From positions 876,501 to 940,500 of the forward strand of contig JAWKHH010000002.1 of the NCBI GenBank assembly GCA_041394945.1: a stretch of DNA of 64,000 nt, given 5' to 3'. Below the pieces are notes generated by a model. It searched no databases. It had not been told where the DNA came from and worked only from the letters and a program-made list of their open reading frames with translations. Shown in pieces: positions 16,444-24,402 of the stretch. The stretch's first letter is position 1. Every line of letters begins with the position of its first letter. Position numbers and translations under genes: made by a program. The stretch comes from Bryobacteraceae bacterium. Lineage in GTDB: Bacteria; Acidobacteriota; Terriglobia; Bryobacterales; Bryobacteraceae.

Positions 16444-17199
16444 TCAGTTGACGATGGCGTTGATGGGGTGATCGTAGAAAGCCGGAACGCCGGAGAGCGA
16501 AGACCACCAGCCATTCCCACGGCCTACATCAAGGACGAAGCGGTGCGAATCGAGGCCGGAAAGTTTGAGCGCTTCAAGCGGCTTGCGGCCGGATTTGGGG
16601 AAACTGCCCACGGCGGCCAGCCGGCCGGCGGTAATCCGTCCGCTGCGCCGCACACCGTCGTCGATGTGGAACGTCTCCAGGCGGACGTTGAGCCGCGCCG
16701 AATCGAGATGATGGCCCTTGGAGCGGAGAAACCTTCCCCATTCGTTATAGGCGTTGATCACTTCCATGACTAAGTCGGTGGGAATGTCGGGCCTGCTGCG
16801 TTTCTTGTTCCTGGCCCAGAGGAGCACCATCGTCGCGGCGGCCCCGGAGACGGGCAGATAGCTCACGGTCGCGTAGGAATCTGCGTGATCCTTGGCCTCC
16901 GCGGTGAGTGTGAACCGGGTGAGAAAGCTCCAGTTGACCTTTCCGGTGAGCTCGATTGCCTGGGCGGTATCTCCCTTGAGGACGAGAAAGGCGGCCACGA
17001 ACAGGGATTGGCCGTCAGGCAACCCTTTCGTTGTCTTTTTCGATAGGAGGTTCCGTGTCTGCGCCTTGCTGCCGTCAACAGCCCACATGCGAGGCGCCGA
17101 GAGCAGATTACCTAAGTGAGCGATGGACTGCTGAGCGGGGGCTTTCGAAGCTTGCTTATCCCAGACCAGGACATGATTCGTATCGTTGTAATCCGTCAT
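16444..17199 (-). CDS. Unrecognised protein, tandem paralogue A of an orphan family
   Basis: A 251-residue soluble protein, first gene of the pair. Key segments are NHVLVWDKQASKAP (residues 8-21), HLGNLLSAPRMWAVDGSKAQ, SLFVAAFLVLKGDTAQAIEL, GAAATMVLLWARNKK, AGRLAAVGSFPKSGRKPLEA and SSLSGVPAFYDHP, nearly all with counterparts in the downstream paralogue. It is therefore an old duplication with only partial identity. GAGGAG lies nine bases before the ATG. The upstream 156 nt are AT-richer than the surroundings. Nothing suggests export. I know no family for it; roles in stress, phage defence or secondary metabolism are all open. Confidence 0.7.
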   Translation of the reverse strand: MTDYNDTNHVLVWDKQASKAPAQQSIAHLGNLLSAPRMWAVDGSKAQTRNLLSKKTTKGLPDGQSLFVAAFLVLKGDTAQAIELTGKVNWSFLTRFTLTAEAKDHADSYATVSYLPVSGAAATMVLLWARNKKRSRPDIPTDLVMEVINAYNEWGRFLRSKGHHLDSARLNVRLETFHIDDGVRRSGRITAGRLAAVGSFPKSGRKPLEALKLSGLDSHRFVLDVGRGNGWWSSLSGVPAFYDHPINAIVN

Positions 17200-17355
17200 G
17201 CGGTAAATCTCCTCGACCGGATTTCAATTTGGGCGAACCTGTTTCCAAAACAGTATACATCGATTTTGATTTTCTGAACCGCAAAAATGTCGGAAAACGG
17301 GGAGTCCGGCGTGGGGCGGCTCCCTCGCGATCGCGGCTCAGCGAGGTGAGGAAAT

Positions 17356-17709
17356 TCAGTCCGGGGTTTGATCGTCCCAGGCGAACAACAGTTCCGTGGG
17401 CGGCCCCAGCGGGGCTTCGCTCGGGTTGACTCCGGTGAGGTGCATCACCTGGGCCTTGAACCAGCCGTGGAAATCTTCCGAGGCCTGAGCGTATCGCCCG
17501 GAGGCTTCATTCGGATCGGCGACCTGGGTGGCGCAGATCACCCACGGCCCGGCAGGGGTCTCCTGTAGGTACCAGGATTCCGCTTTTACGCCGTACTCCC
17601 TGTAGAAGCCGCCCATGTTGGTGCTTCGTTCGCCGGCGAGATCGGCGGCGAACTTGCGGATATCTTCGATGGGTTTGACCAGAGGAAAAGCGCGAACCAC
17701 AAAAGCCAC
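17356..17709 (-). CDS. Small conserved protein, ABM-like (possibly DUF6176 type)
   Basis: A 117-residue soluble protein starting at GTG, with GGAGG eight bases upstream. The order of elements - a first strand (FVVRAFPLVKPIEDIRKF), a central YGVKAESWYLQETPAGPW strand, then ASEDFHGWFKAQVMHLTGV and a Pro-rich end - resembles small dimeric alpha/beta-barrel proteins annotated as DUF6176 or ABM-like. I hold this name weakly. A perfect 18-bp palindrome lies just upstream of its ribosome site. It is followed 156 nt later by the orphan pair on the same strand, so cotranscription is possible. Confidence 0.6.
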   Translation of the reverse strand: MAFVVRAFPLVKPIEDIRKFAADLAGERSTNMGGFYREYGVKAESWYLQETPAGPWVICATQVADPNEASGRYAQASEDFHGWFKAQVMHLTGVNPSEAPLGPPTELLFAWDDQTPD

Positions 17710-17722
17710 TCGATAGCCTCCG

Positions 17723-17740
17723 GCGCCGTAGCTACGGCGC
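17723..17740. promoter_or_regulatory. Perfect 18-bp palindrome before the small ABM-like gene
   Basis: The bases GCGCCGTAGCTACGGCGC equal their own reverse complement, and the match can be extended by two further G-C pairs on each side across one G-T. It sits directly upstream of the GGAGG of the 17356-17709 gene. It could be an operator, an mRNA hairpin or a REP-like repeat; only one copy was noticed here. Confidence 0.45.
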
Positions 17741-17828
17741 TGGGACGAAGTTTATCACAGGCGTGGGCGGGAGACGAACGGCGTATGCGCCAGGTTCGCG
17801 GCGCAATGAATAACCTAATTTCTTGGAG

Positions 17829-19202
17829 TTATTGCAACGACGGAAGGGGGATTGCGGCGAGCGCGGGGTTGGCGGCGTCGTCGAGCAGCAGGACCCAGTC
17901 ATTGCCGGGTCGAGACTCGCCGGGCGGAGTGAAGCGGCGCGTTCCGCGATTGGGAAACTCTTCGGCGGGCAGCGACGCGCCCGTCCTCGGGTCGAACCAT
18001 GCGGCGCGGAGGCGGGTTCCCTCGATCTTGCCGAGCGCGACCTCAAATGGCCGGCCGGTGTATGTGTAGAACATCGCGTAGCGGCGGCCGCGAGTGGCGG
18101 CGATATAGTCATAGCGTTCGCCGTTCTTGCCGGCGATGAGGGATTGATCGGGTACGCGTTCGAAGTAGGGCCTGGAGAGCATGAGGCGCTTGAGGTGGCG
18201 CATCTGGACGGCGCCTCGGTCGTTGATCGCGTCGTCCCAGGCGACGTTGAGGCCGTAGGCGGGTTTGGCGTCGGTGGACTTGATCATGGGCATGACGGCG
18301 CCGTTGCCGTAGGTGTGTCCGCAGGATCCGGCGAAGACGGACCAATACGCGTAGCGGCGGACGTCGTGATCCTGCCAGAGGGGTTGCTTGAAGTCGTGGA
18401 GGCCCTGCGGGATGCGCTCGTAGGAGGGTTCGCCGTCGAGGGTGGGTTTCGGGGGCTCAAGGGCGAGGTCTTCGGCGACGTAGCGCCAGTTGTCTTCGCC
18501 TTTGGCCCCAGGCGTGTCGTCCTGATCGTAACGGCGGTGGCCGGATTGGAACATGTTGAAGTCGAGCCAGGGCTCGGTGTGATGCCAGGTGGAGGATTGG
18601 GTGCGGCCGAAGGGGTGGTAGGTGATGAGCTGGGCGGGGGCGACCTGCCTGAGCGTCCGGCCCATGATTTTCCAGAGACTGGGATGGCGGTCGCCGCGGA
18701 TGTCGCCTCCGGTGAGCCAGACGACGTTCGGGCGCTTGCCGTAGCGGTTGGCGAGGAAGCGGGTGTAGGTTTCGACGTTGTCGGCGTTGAGCTGGCCGGC
18801 GTTGGCGAGCGAGCCCCAGGCGGGGACGAGGGCCATATAAATACCCTTGTCGGCGGCCTGTTCGATCACCCAGTCGACGTGGTCCCAGTAGCCGCCGGGC
18901 TCCGTGTTGGGGCGGGCGGGGTCGTTTTCGATGAGCGCGGACTTGCCGTAGACATTGCGCGCGGCGGCGGTGTGGAGCACCATCACCTGGATGACGTTGT
19001 AGCCCTGGGCCTGGCGCGTATCGAGGTAGCGGACGGATTCCTCGCGGGTGAGTTTGTGGAATAGGAGCCAGCCGGTGTCGGCGAGCCAGAAGAAGGGCTT
19101 GCCGCCGGATGTCTGGAGGTAGCGGTGGTTGGGGGAGATCTGGAGAGGGAGCGGGGCGGCGGCGAGGGTGGCGGAGAAGGCGAGGAAGGCGGCGGGGCGC
19201 AT
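17829..19202 (-). CDS. Secreted glycoside hydrolase of the DUF4038/apiosidase-like (GH140-type) family
   Basis: A 457-residue exported protein. The signal peptide MRPAAFLAFSATLAAAPLPL begins at the ATG at 19200-19202; the frame remains open another 25 codons but those do not fit a signal. The TIM-barrel core shows GGKPFFWLADTGWLLFH, QGYNVIQVM, GYWDHVDWVIEQAADKGIY, NVVWLTGGDIRGD and, later, LDGEPSYE, with candidate acid and nucleophile Asp/Glu in the last two. The C-terminal region RRYAMFYTYTGRPFEV resembles the putative collagen-binding domain common to this family. Related enzymes release apiose from plant rhamnogalacturonan-II side chains. Substrate here is inferred from family only. Confidence 0.88.
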   Translation of the reverse strand: MRPAAFLAFSATLAAAPLPLQISPNHRYLQTSGGKPFFWLADTGWLLFHKLTREESVRYLDTRQAQGYNVIQVMVLHTAAARNVYGKSALIENDPARPNTEPGGYWDHVDWVIEQAADKGIYMALVPAWGSLANAGQLNADNVETYTRFLANRYGKRPNVVWLTGGDIRGDRHPSLWKIMGRTLRQVAPAQLITYHPFGRTQSSTWHHTEPWLDFNMFQSGHRRYDQDDTPGAKGEDNWRYVAEDLALEPPKPTLDGEPSYERIPQGLHDFKQPLWQDHDVRRYAYWSVFAGSCGHTYGNGAVMPMIKSTDAKPAYGLNVAWDDAINDRGAVQMRHLKRLMLSRPYFERVPDQSLIAGKNGERYDYIAATRGRRYAMFYTYTGRPFEVALGKIEGTRLRAAWFDPRTGASLPAEEFPNRGTRRFTPPGESRPGNDWVLLLDDAANPALAAIPLPSLQ

Positions 19203-19273
19203 CGGTTCCAGGGTAACGCTTGTGGGCTGGCCGAGCGGATGGCCGTTGGGATCGTCGCGACCGGTCGAAAGGC

Positions 19274-20923
19274 TCACACGCGGCGGGCGGCGACGACCGT
19301 GATGTCGTCTCCGGCCGGCTCGTCGCCCATGAAGCGTTCGACGGACTGAAAGACTTCGCGGACGACATCGGCGGCGGGGGAGGTGCGGAGCGCGCCGAGT
19401 TCGCCGAGGAGGCGCTCTTCGCCGTACTCTTCGTCTTCGGCGGATCGGGCTTCGGTCACTCCATCGCTGAACATCACGAGTAAGTCGCCGGGGTCGAGGC
19501 GGGCGCCGGCCGATTGATAGGGGAAGTTGCGCAGGATGCCGAGGACGGGTCCGCCGGTTTCGAGCGTTTCGATCGCGCCGGCGGAGCGCATCAGGTACGG
19601 CGGGTTATGGCCGGCGTTGGAGTAGGCAAGGTCGCCGGACGCCGGATCGTAGATGCACATGAAGAACGTGATGAAGCGGTTGCCGGGGCAGGTGGAGGCG
19701 ACGCTGCGGTTGATGCGCGTCATCAGTTCGGCCATGTCGCGGCTTTCCTCGCAGAGCACCTGGACGCGCGCCTGCAGGCTCGACATGAGCAACGCGGCCG
19801 ACATGCCCTTGCCGGCGACGTCGCCGCACATGATGGCGATGCGGCCGTCGGAAAGCGGCATGTAGTCGAAGTAATCGCCGCCCACGGACCGGCAGGCGAC
19901 GCTGATGCCGGCGAGTTCGAGGCCGTCGACGGCGGGCGCCTGTTTCGGGAGCAGGTTCCGCTGGATCTCGGCGGCCTGTTCGAGTTCCTTCTTGAGGAAC
20001 CGTTCGGCTTGTTCGACTTCGGCGAGCCGAGCATTCTCGATCCGGATGGCGGCGATGTTGGCCATCACGGTGAGCAGCGTGAGGTCCTGTTGGTTGAACG
20101 GGCGGATGATGTCAGGCGAGTCGAGATAGAGGAGGCCGATCACCTTGTCGTTGGTTTGGAGGGGTGCGGCTATCAGGCTTTTGATCCGCTGCTGAACGAT
20201 GGTGACGGAGCCGCGGAGGCCGGCGTCCTGACTGGCGTCGGAGAACAGGAGGGATTCCTTGTGGTTGATGACGCGGTCGCGGACGGCGCCGGAGATGCGG
20301 AAGGAATCGCCGCGGGCGGCACGGGTGACGAGCTGGCCCTCTTCGAGGATCATCACGACGCCGCGGGATGCGCCCACGGAGCGAATGGAAAGGTCGAGGA
20401 TGACGCCGAAGAGTTCGGGCAGGGGCCGCTGACCGTCGAGTTCGGCGCCGGCGGCGAGCAGCGCCTGGACATGCGAGGCGCCGGCGAGGGCAGGCGCTTT
20501 GAGCGCGGCTTCGAGCCCCTGGGCCTGATCGCCGAGGACCTCCCTGAGATTGACGCTGACGCTCGCCGAACGCTTGGTTTCGGAGAAATCGTCGGGGACG
20601 AAGACCACGGTGCGGTCGGCGACCTGGGCGGGATCGTCGTAGACGAGTGTGACGCGCCCGGCCTGGACGCGGTCGCCGATGGTGAGGGATCGGCGCCCGT
20701 GGAGCTTTTCGCCATTGACGAGGGTGCCGTTCTTGCTGCCGAGGTCCTCGACGTGCCAGTCGTCGGCGTCGAAGAAGAACGCGAGGTGGCGGCGGGAGAG
20801 GATAGGGTCGTCGGGATAGGCGAGGTCATTGTCGCTCGAACGGCCCAGCGTGACGCGCTTGCCGTCGAGGGGCAAGCTCCGCGCGGACCCATCCTGGAGG
20901 TGGATCATCAACTCACGTTTCAT
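19274..20923 (-). CDS. FHA-GAF-PP2C (SpoIIE/RsbU-type) serine phosphatase
   Basis: A 549-residue cytoplasmic signalling protein. Domain order: FHA (about 5-95; GRSSDNDL, SRRHL, SKNGTLVNGE), a phosphothreonine-binding module; GAF (about 170-310; GASRGVVMILEEG, IAAPLQTNDKVIGLLYLDS); a coiled coil (AERFLKKELEQAAEIQRNLLP); then a SpoIIE-type PP2C domain (about 345-549) with GGDYFDYMPL, CGDVAGKGMSAAL, NAGHNPPYL, FSDGVTEA and GDDITVVAARR. The metal-binding Asp residues are intact, so it should be active, probably on an anti-sigma-factor antagonist. No such partner is next to it. The glycosidase follows at 71 nt; the CxxCH gene lies upstream at 38 nt. Confidence 0.94.
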   Translation of the reverse strand: MKRELMIHLQDGSARSLPLDGKRVTLGRSSDNDLAYPDDPILSRRHLAFFFDADDWHVEDLGSKNGTLVNGEKLHGRRSLTIGDRVQAGRVTLVYDDPAQVADRTVVFVPDDFSETKRSASVSVNLREVLGDQAQGLEAALKAPALAGASHVQALLAAGAELDGQRPLPELFGVILDLSIRSVGASRGVVMILEEGQLVTRAARGDSFRISGAVRDRVINHKESLLFSDASQDAGLRGSVTIVQQRIKSLIAAPLQTNDKVIGLLYLDSPDIIRPFNQQDLTLLTVMANIAAIRIENARLAEVEQAERFLKKELEQAAEIQRNLLPKQAPAVDGLELAGISVACRSVGGDYFDYMPLSDGRIAIMCGDVAGKGMSAALLMSSLQARVQVLCEESRDMAELMTRINRSVASTCPGNRFITFFMCIYDPASGDLAYSNAGHNPPYLMRSAGAIETLETGGPVLGILRNFPYQSAGARLDPGDLLVMFSDGVTEARSAEDEEYGEERLLGELGALRTSPAADVVREVFQSVERFMGDEPAGDDITVVAARRV

Positions 20924-20961
20924 TTGGACGCTACACCCGTCAGACTACCAGAATGGGGGAG

Positions 20962-23900
20962 TCAGTCGGTTTGCGCCGCTTTTCGCGAGGTTTGCTGGCG
21001 GAGCCAGGCGATGAGGTCGGTGAGCTCCTGGCGGGAGAGGACGTCCTCGTAGCCGTCGGGCATGAGTGAAAGCGGCGCGTGCTCCATCTTCCTGATCTCG
21101 CGGCGCGGGATGAGGACCTCGTCGCCGGGGCCGGTGACGAGGCGGATGGCGCCGGGCGGGGAGTGGCGGCCGAGAACGCCGGAGTAGATGTCGCGCCCGG
21201 TCTCGACGCGGTAGACTTCGTGGCCGGGAACGAAGCTTTCGCTGGGGAGGACGATGGCTTCGAGGATGTCGTGCGGGGAGCGGATGGCGCCGATGGAGGT
21301 GAGGTCAGGCCCGACGTCGCCGCCTTGGATGCCGATGGTGTGACAGCCGGAACAGCCGGCTTTGGCGCCGAAGAAGATCTCTTTTCCGCGGGCGGGATCG
21401 CCTTTTTCGGAAAGGATGGGCATGAGTGAGCGGAGCTTTTCGAGTCTGGCGGCGCGCTGCTGTTCGATGCGGGCGAGCAGGGGCTTGGCTTCGTTGCGCG
21501 CCGACGGCGGGAATGAGGCGACGAGCTCACCGACGCGCTGCGTGCCGGTGGCGCCGAGCGAATCCTCCATGCCGCGCAAGGCGCGGATGAGCGCGGAGGC
21601 GGCGGAAGGGCTTTGGGTGTTGCGGAAGGCGTCCAGCAGGTTCGGGACGACGAGCGGATCGGCCGAGCGGAGGGTGTTTTGCGCGAGAGCGATGAGTTGC
21701 TCTTCGTCGAGGCGGGCGCGGCCGAGCACCTGGCCGGCGGCGAGCTTCGTGGATGCGTCCACGGACGGCGCGATCTGGGAGACGAGGAATGCGAGCCGGG
21801 CGGGCGAAAGCTTCGGTTCGCGAGCGCCGAGGGCGCTGAGGGCGGCGACGCGAAGATCGGCGGGGGCGGAGGCATCGTCGGCGATGCGGTTCAACGCGGG
21901 GTCCAGGGCGGCGACGCCGCGGGCGCGGACCACGGTTACGGTCTGCATGCGGATGGCGGGATCTTCGTGATCGAGGAGCTTGCCCATCGCGGCGCTCCAG
22001 GACGCGGGCAGTTCCGGGGCGGCGCAGCGCTCCACGCCGTTCAGCAGGAGCCGCAAGCGGGCGGGAGCGGTGGCGGCGGCGAGCGCCTTGTCGACGGTGG
22101 ACTGCATCGAGGGCTCCGCGCACAACTGGGCGATGGTTTCCTCGAGGACGGTGGCCTCGCGCTGGTCGAGGTCGACGGCGCGGAGGCGGGCTTCGATCGA
22201 TCGCGAGAGACGGCCGGACCATGAGGGGTGGCGCGAGACGATCCAGAACGCGGTGCGGCGGAGGCCGAGGTCCTCGTCTTCGAGGAAGGGCTGGAGATGG
22301 GTTTCGCGAAGCGGCGAGCGGTCGATCTGGTCGAGAGCGATGAGCGCGGCTTTTCGAACGGAAGCGTCCTTCGATTTGAGCGCGGCGAGCAGAGGCTTGG
22401 TGTCGGCGATCTGGATGAGCGCGTAGACGATGGCGTGTTCGACGAAGCGGTCGGCGGGATTGGCGGCGGCTTCGAGGAGCGCGGCGGAGGCGTTTTTGTC
22501 GCCGATCTGGCCGAGCGCGGTGGCGGCCTGGCGGCGGACGGACGGGTCGGGATCGGTGCGGACGAGGTTGGCGAGGGCGGCGGCGCTGCCGGAATCGTGC
22601 TGCATGCCGAGCATCCGCGCGGCGGCCTGGCGCACCGGCCAGCGCGGGGAGGTGAGCGCCTGGCGCACGGCGTCGATGGCGGCGGGGGTGGCGATGCGGG
22701 CGAGGGCGAAGACGGCGGAGGCCGCGCCGCGATCGGTGGCGGCGGCGGCGAGGAAGGCGGTGAGGGGCGCGACGCTCGGTTCGCCGGCTTCGACGAGTGA
22801 CTCGACGGCGCGGTCATGAACGAAGGGCCGTGGATCGTCGAGGTGGGCCGGAGTGAGGGCGCCGATGGCGGCGCCGCGGGGGTCGGAAGGGCGATCGGCT
22901 GCTACGCGGCGGACGCGGTAGAGCGTGCCTTTCACGTCCGGTTTCGCAACGCGCGAGAGCGGGCAGCCATGGATGAACCACGCGCCGGTATCGACGACAA
23001 TGACGCTGCCGTCCGGGGATTCGATGACGTCGGTGGGATGGAAGTCCGGGTCGCTCGAGACGAGGAAATCGGAATCTTCGGTTTTGTAGGTGGAGTTGTC
23101 GCGGGAAACGATGTGGCGCTGCACGCGGTGGGCGTTGAACTGGGCGGTGAAGAGGTTGCCCTGGAACTCCTGGCCGAAGGTGGGTCCGCGGTATCGGAGA
23201 AGGCCGGCGGGGGCGATGCGGGCGAACCTGGTCATCACGGGCATCAGGTCGCCGGTGCGTTTGAACTCCTCCGTTGCCGGGTGCGGCTTGGGATAGACGC
23301 CGCCTTCGACGACATGGAGGATCGCGTCGCGCTGGCCGGCCTGCGGATCGGTGAAGTAGGTCATCGTGGCGAACATGTCGCCGCCTTCGGTGAAGGCCAC
23401 TTCCACGGGATTGTCGAAGCCGCCGCCGGCGAAGGCTTCGAGTCCTTCGCCGTCGGGGCGGACGCGCCAGATGCGGGAGGCGAGGCCCTTGTAGGCGCGG
23501 CCGTCCCTGGTCTTGATGTCGAAACCGTGGCGGCCATCGGTGAGGTAGAGCAAGCCATCGGGGCCGAGGGTGGGGCCGTGGAGGGAGGCGGCGTTGGCGG
23601 AGAGGTTCCAGCCTTCGACGATGGCCTCGCGCACGTCGGCGACGCCATCGTTATTTGTGTCGCGGAGGTGGAGGAGATACGGGGGCGCGGCGACGTAAAG
23701 GCCGCCACGATACCAGGCGGCGCCGGCGGGGAGCGTCAGCTTGTCGGCGAAAACGGTGGACTTATCGTAGATGCCGTCGCCGTCGGTATCGGTGAGCCGC
23801 GAAACGACGTAGTCGGGCGAGGCGGACATCTCCGGAGTCTTCATCGTCTTGCCCGACGATTCGCACATATACATGGCGCCGTCCGGAGCGACGATGCCGA

Positions 23901-24075
23901 GCATGGGGTAGCGGACCAGGCCGTCGGTGGCGGCCGGTTCCACGAGGAAGCCTTCGGGCACGGTGATGGAATGGATGCCGCGAGAGACCGGCTGCTCCGC
24001 CTTTTCGCCGGTGCGCCAAAGGATGGCCACCGCTCCGGCGACAATGGCGAGCACCACCAGGTTTCGGAATTTCAT
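20962..24075 (-). CDS. PVC-type CxxCH protein: sorbosone-dehydrogenase-like propeller, HEAT repeats and cytochrome c
   Basis: A 1037-residue protein anchored by one N-terminal helix (residues 5-21). A six-bladed propeller of the membrane-bound dehydrogenase type covers about 40-390 (TVPEGFLVEPAA, LTDTDGDGIYDKS, GPTLGPDGLLYLTDGRHG). HEAT-like repeats follow (about 400-860; VRQAAARMLG, VRRQAATALGQIGDKNA). A C-terminal haem domain carries G-C-S-G-C-H near residue 907, FFGAKAG before it and VGPDLTSIG after it, plus the late MPDGYEDVLSRQELTDLIAWL with a candidate Met ligand. Such proteins are typical of planctomycetes and acidobacteria and probably oxidise sugars extracytoplasmically. The ATG overlaps the stop of a tiny upstream frame. 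Confidence 0.92.
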   Translation of the reverse strand: MKFRNLVVLAIVAGAVAILWRTGEKAEQPVSRGIHSITVPEGFLVEPAATDGLVRYPMLGIVAPDGAMYMCESSGKTMKTPEMSASPDYVVSRLTDTDGDGIYDKSTVFADKLTLPAGAAWYRGGLYVAAPPYLLHLRDTNNDGVADVREAIVEGWNLSANAASLHGPTLGPDGLLYLTDGRHGFDIKTRDGRAYKGLASRIWRVRPDGEGLEAFAGGGFDNPVEVAFTEGGDMFATMTYFTDPQAGQRDAILHVVEGGVYPKPHPATEEFKRTGDLMPVMTRFARIAPAGLLRYRGPTFGQEFQGNLFTAQFNAHRVQRHIVSRDNSTYKTEDSDFLVSSDPDFHPTDVIESPDGSVIVVDTGAWFIHGCPLSRVAKPDVKGTLYRVRRVAADRPSDPRGAAIGALTPAHLDDPRPFVHDRAVESLVEAGEPSVAPLTAFLAAAATDRGAASAVFALARIATPAAIDAVRQALTSPRWPVRQAAARMLGMQHDSGSAAALANLVRTDPDPSVRRQAATALGQIGDKNASAALLEAAANPADRFVEHAIVYALIQIADTKPLLAALKSKDASVRKAALIALDQIDRSPLRETHLQPFLEDEDLGLRRTAFWIVSRHPSWSGRLSRSIEARLRAVDLDQREATVLEETIAQLCAEPSMQSTVDKALAAATAPARLRLLLNGVERCAAPELPASWSAAMGKLLDHEDPAIRMQTVTVVRARGVAALDPALNRIADDASAPADLRVAALSALGAREPKLSPARLAFLVSQIAPSVDASTKLAAGQVLGRARLDEEQLIALAQNTLRSADPLVVPNLLDAFRNTQSPSAASALIRALRGMEDSLGATGTQRVGELVASFPPSARNEAKPLLARIEQQRAARLEKLRSLMPILSEKGDPARGKEIFFGAKAGCSGCHTIGIQGGDVGPDLTSIGAIRSPHDILEAIVLPSESFVPGHEVYRVETGRDIYSGVLGRHSPPGAIRLVTGPGDEVLIPRREIRKMEHAPLSLMPDGYEDVLSRQELTDLIAWLRQQTSRKAAQTD

Positions 24076-24326
24076 GTCATTCTCACGTCGACGTAGAGCG
24101 GGCCGGCGAGCGCGGCGCGGGCGTGGTTGGCGCCGGGGGCGGCGAACTCGGCCTTGACTCGCGCGGGACCAGCAGGAAGAGTTACTGTACCAAACGTGCG
24201 GGAGTCCAAGGCGGCGGGGAGTTCGGCGGCGGCCTCACGCGGGCGCTGCCGTGCGGCCGGCATGCCGCGCGGCGATCCCGCGTCTGCGTGGGAGGCCGGG
24301 AGCGGGAGAAGGTTCCGTCGCGGCAT
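24072..24326 (-). CDS. Possible short gene or remnant of a larger exported protein
   Basis: An 84-codon frame whose stop overlaps the next start as ATGA, which is the only sign of translational use. The last about 40 residues, FGTVTLPAGPARVKAEF...ALAGPLYVDVRMT, look like the closing strands of a beta-sandwich carbohydrate-binding domain, while the N-terminal part is low in complexity and lacks a signal. It may be the worn-down 3' end of a longer gene. The rest of the 24076-24402 interval shows only the ribosome site and leader of the next plus-strand gene. Confidence 0.3.
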   Translation of the reverse strand: MPRRNLLPLPASHADAGSPRGMPAARQRPREAAAELPAALDSRTFGTVTLPAGPARVKAEFAAPGANHARAALAGPLYVDVRMT

Positions 24327-24402
24327 TTCGCGTTCAGTATAGTCCAAGCCGCGGGCGCCCCCGGACACCGTCCATACTCGCTAAAATTACGGCGAGGAGT
24401 TT

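Noticed and set aside
17252..17257. TATACT on the minus strand as a -10 box for the orphan pair
   Set aside because: The best -35 (GGTTCA) is poor; the AT-rich leader makes a chance match likely.
17823..24096. Long plus-strand open frames (413, 512 and 426 codons) opposite the glycosidase, FHA-PP2C and CxxCH genes
   Set aside because: Their products are low-complexity (Gly/Ala/Val/Asp-rich) and the minus strand carries complete known domains.
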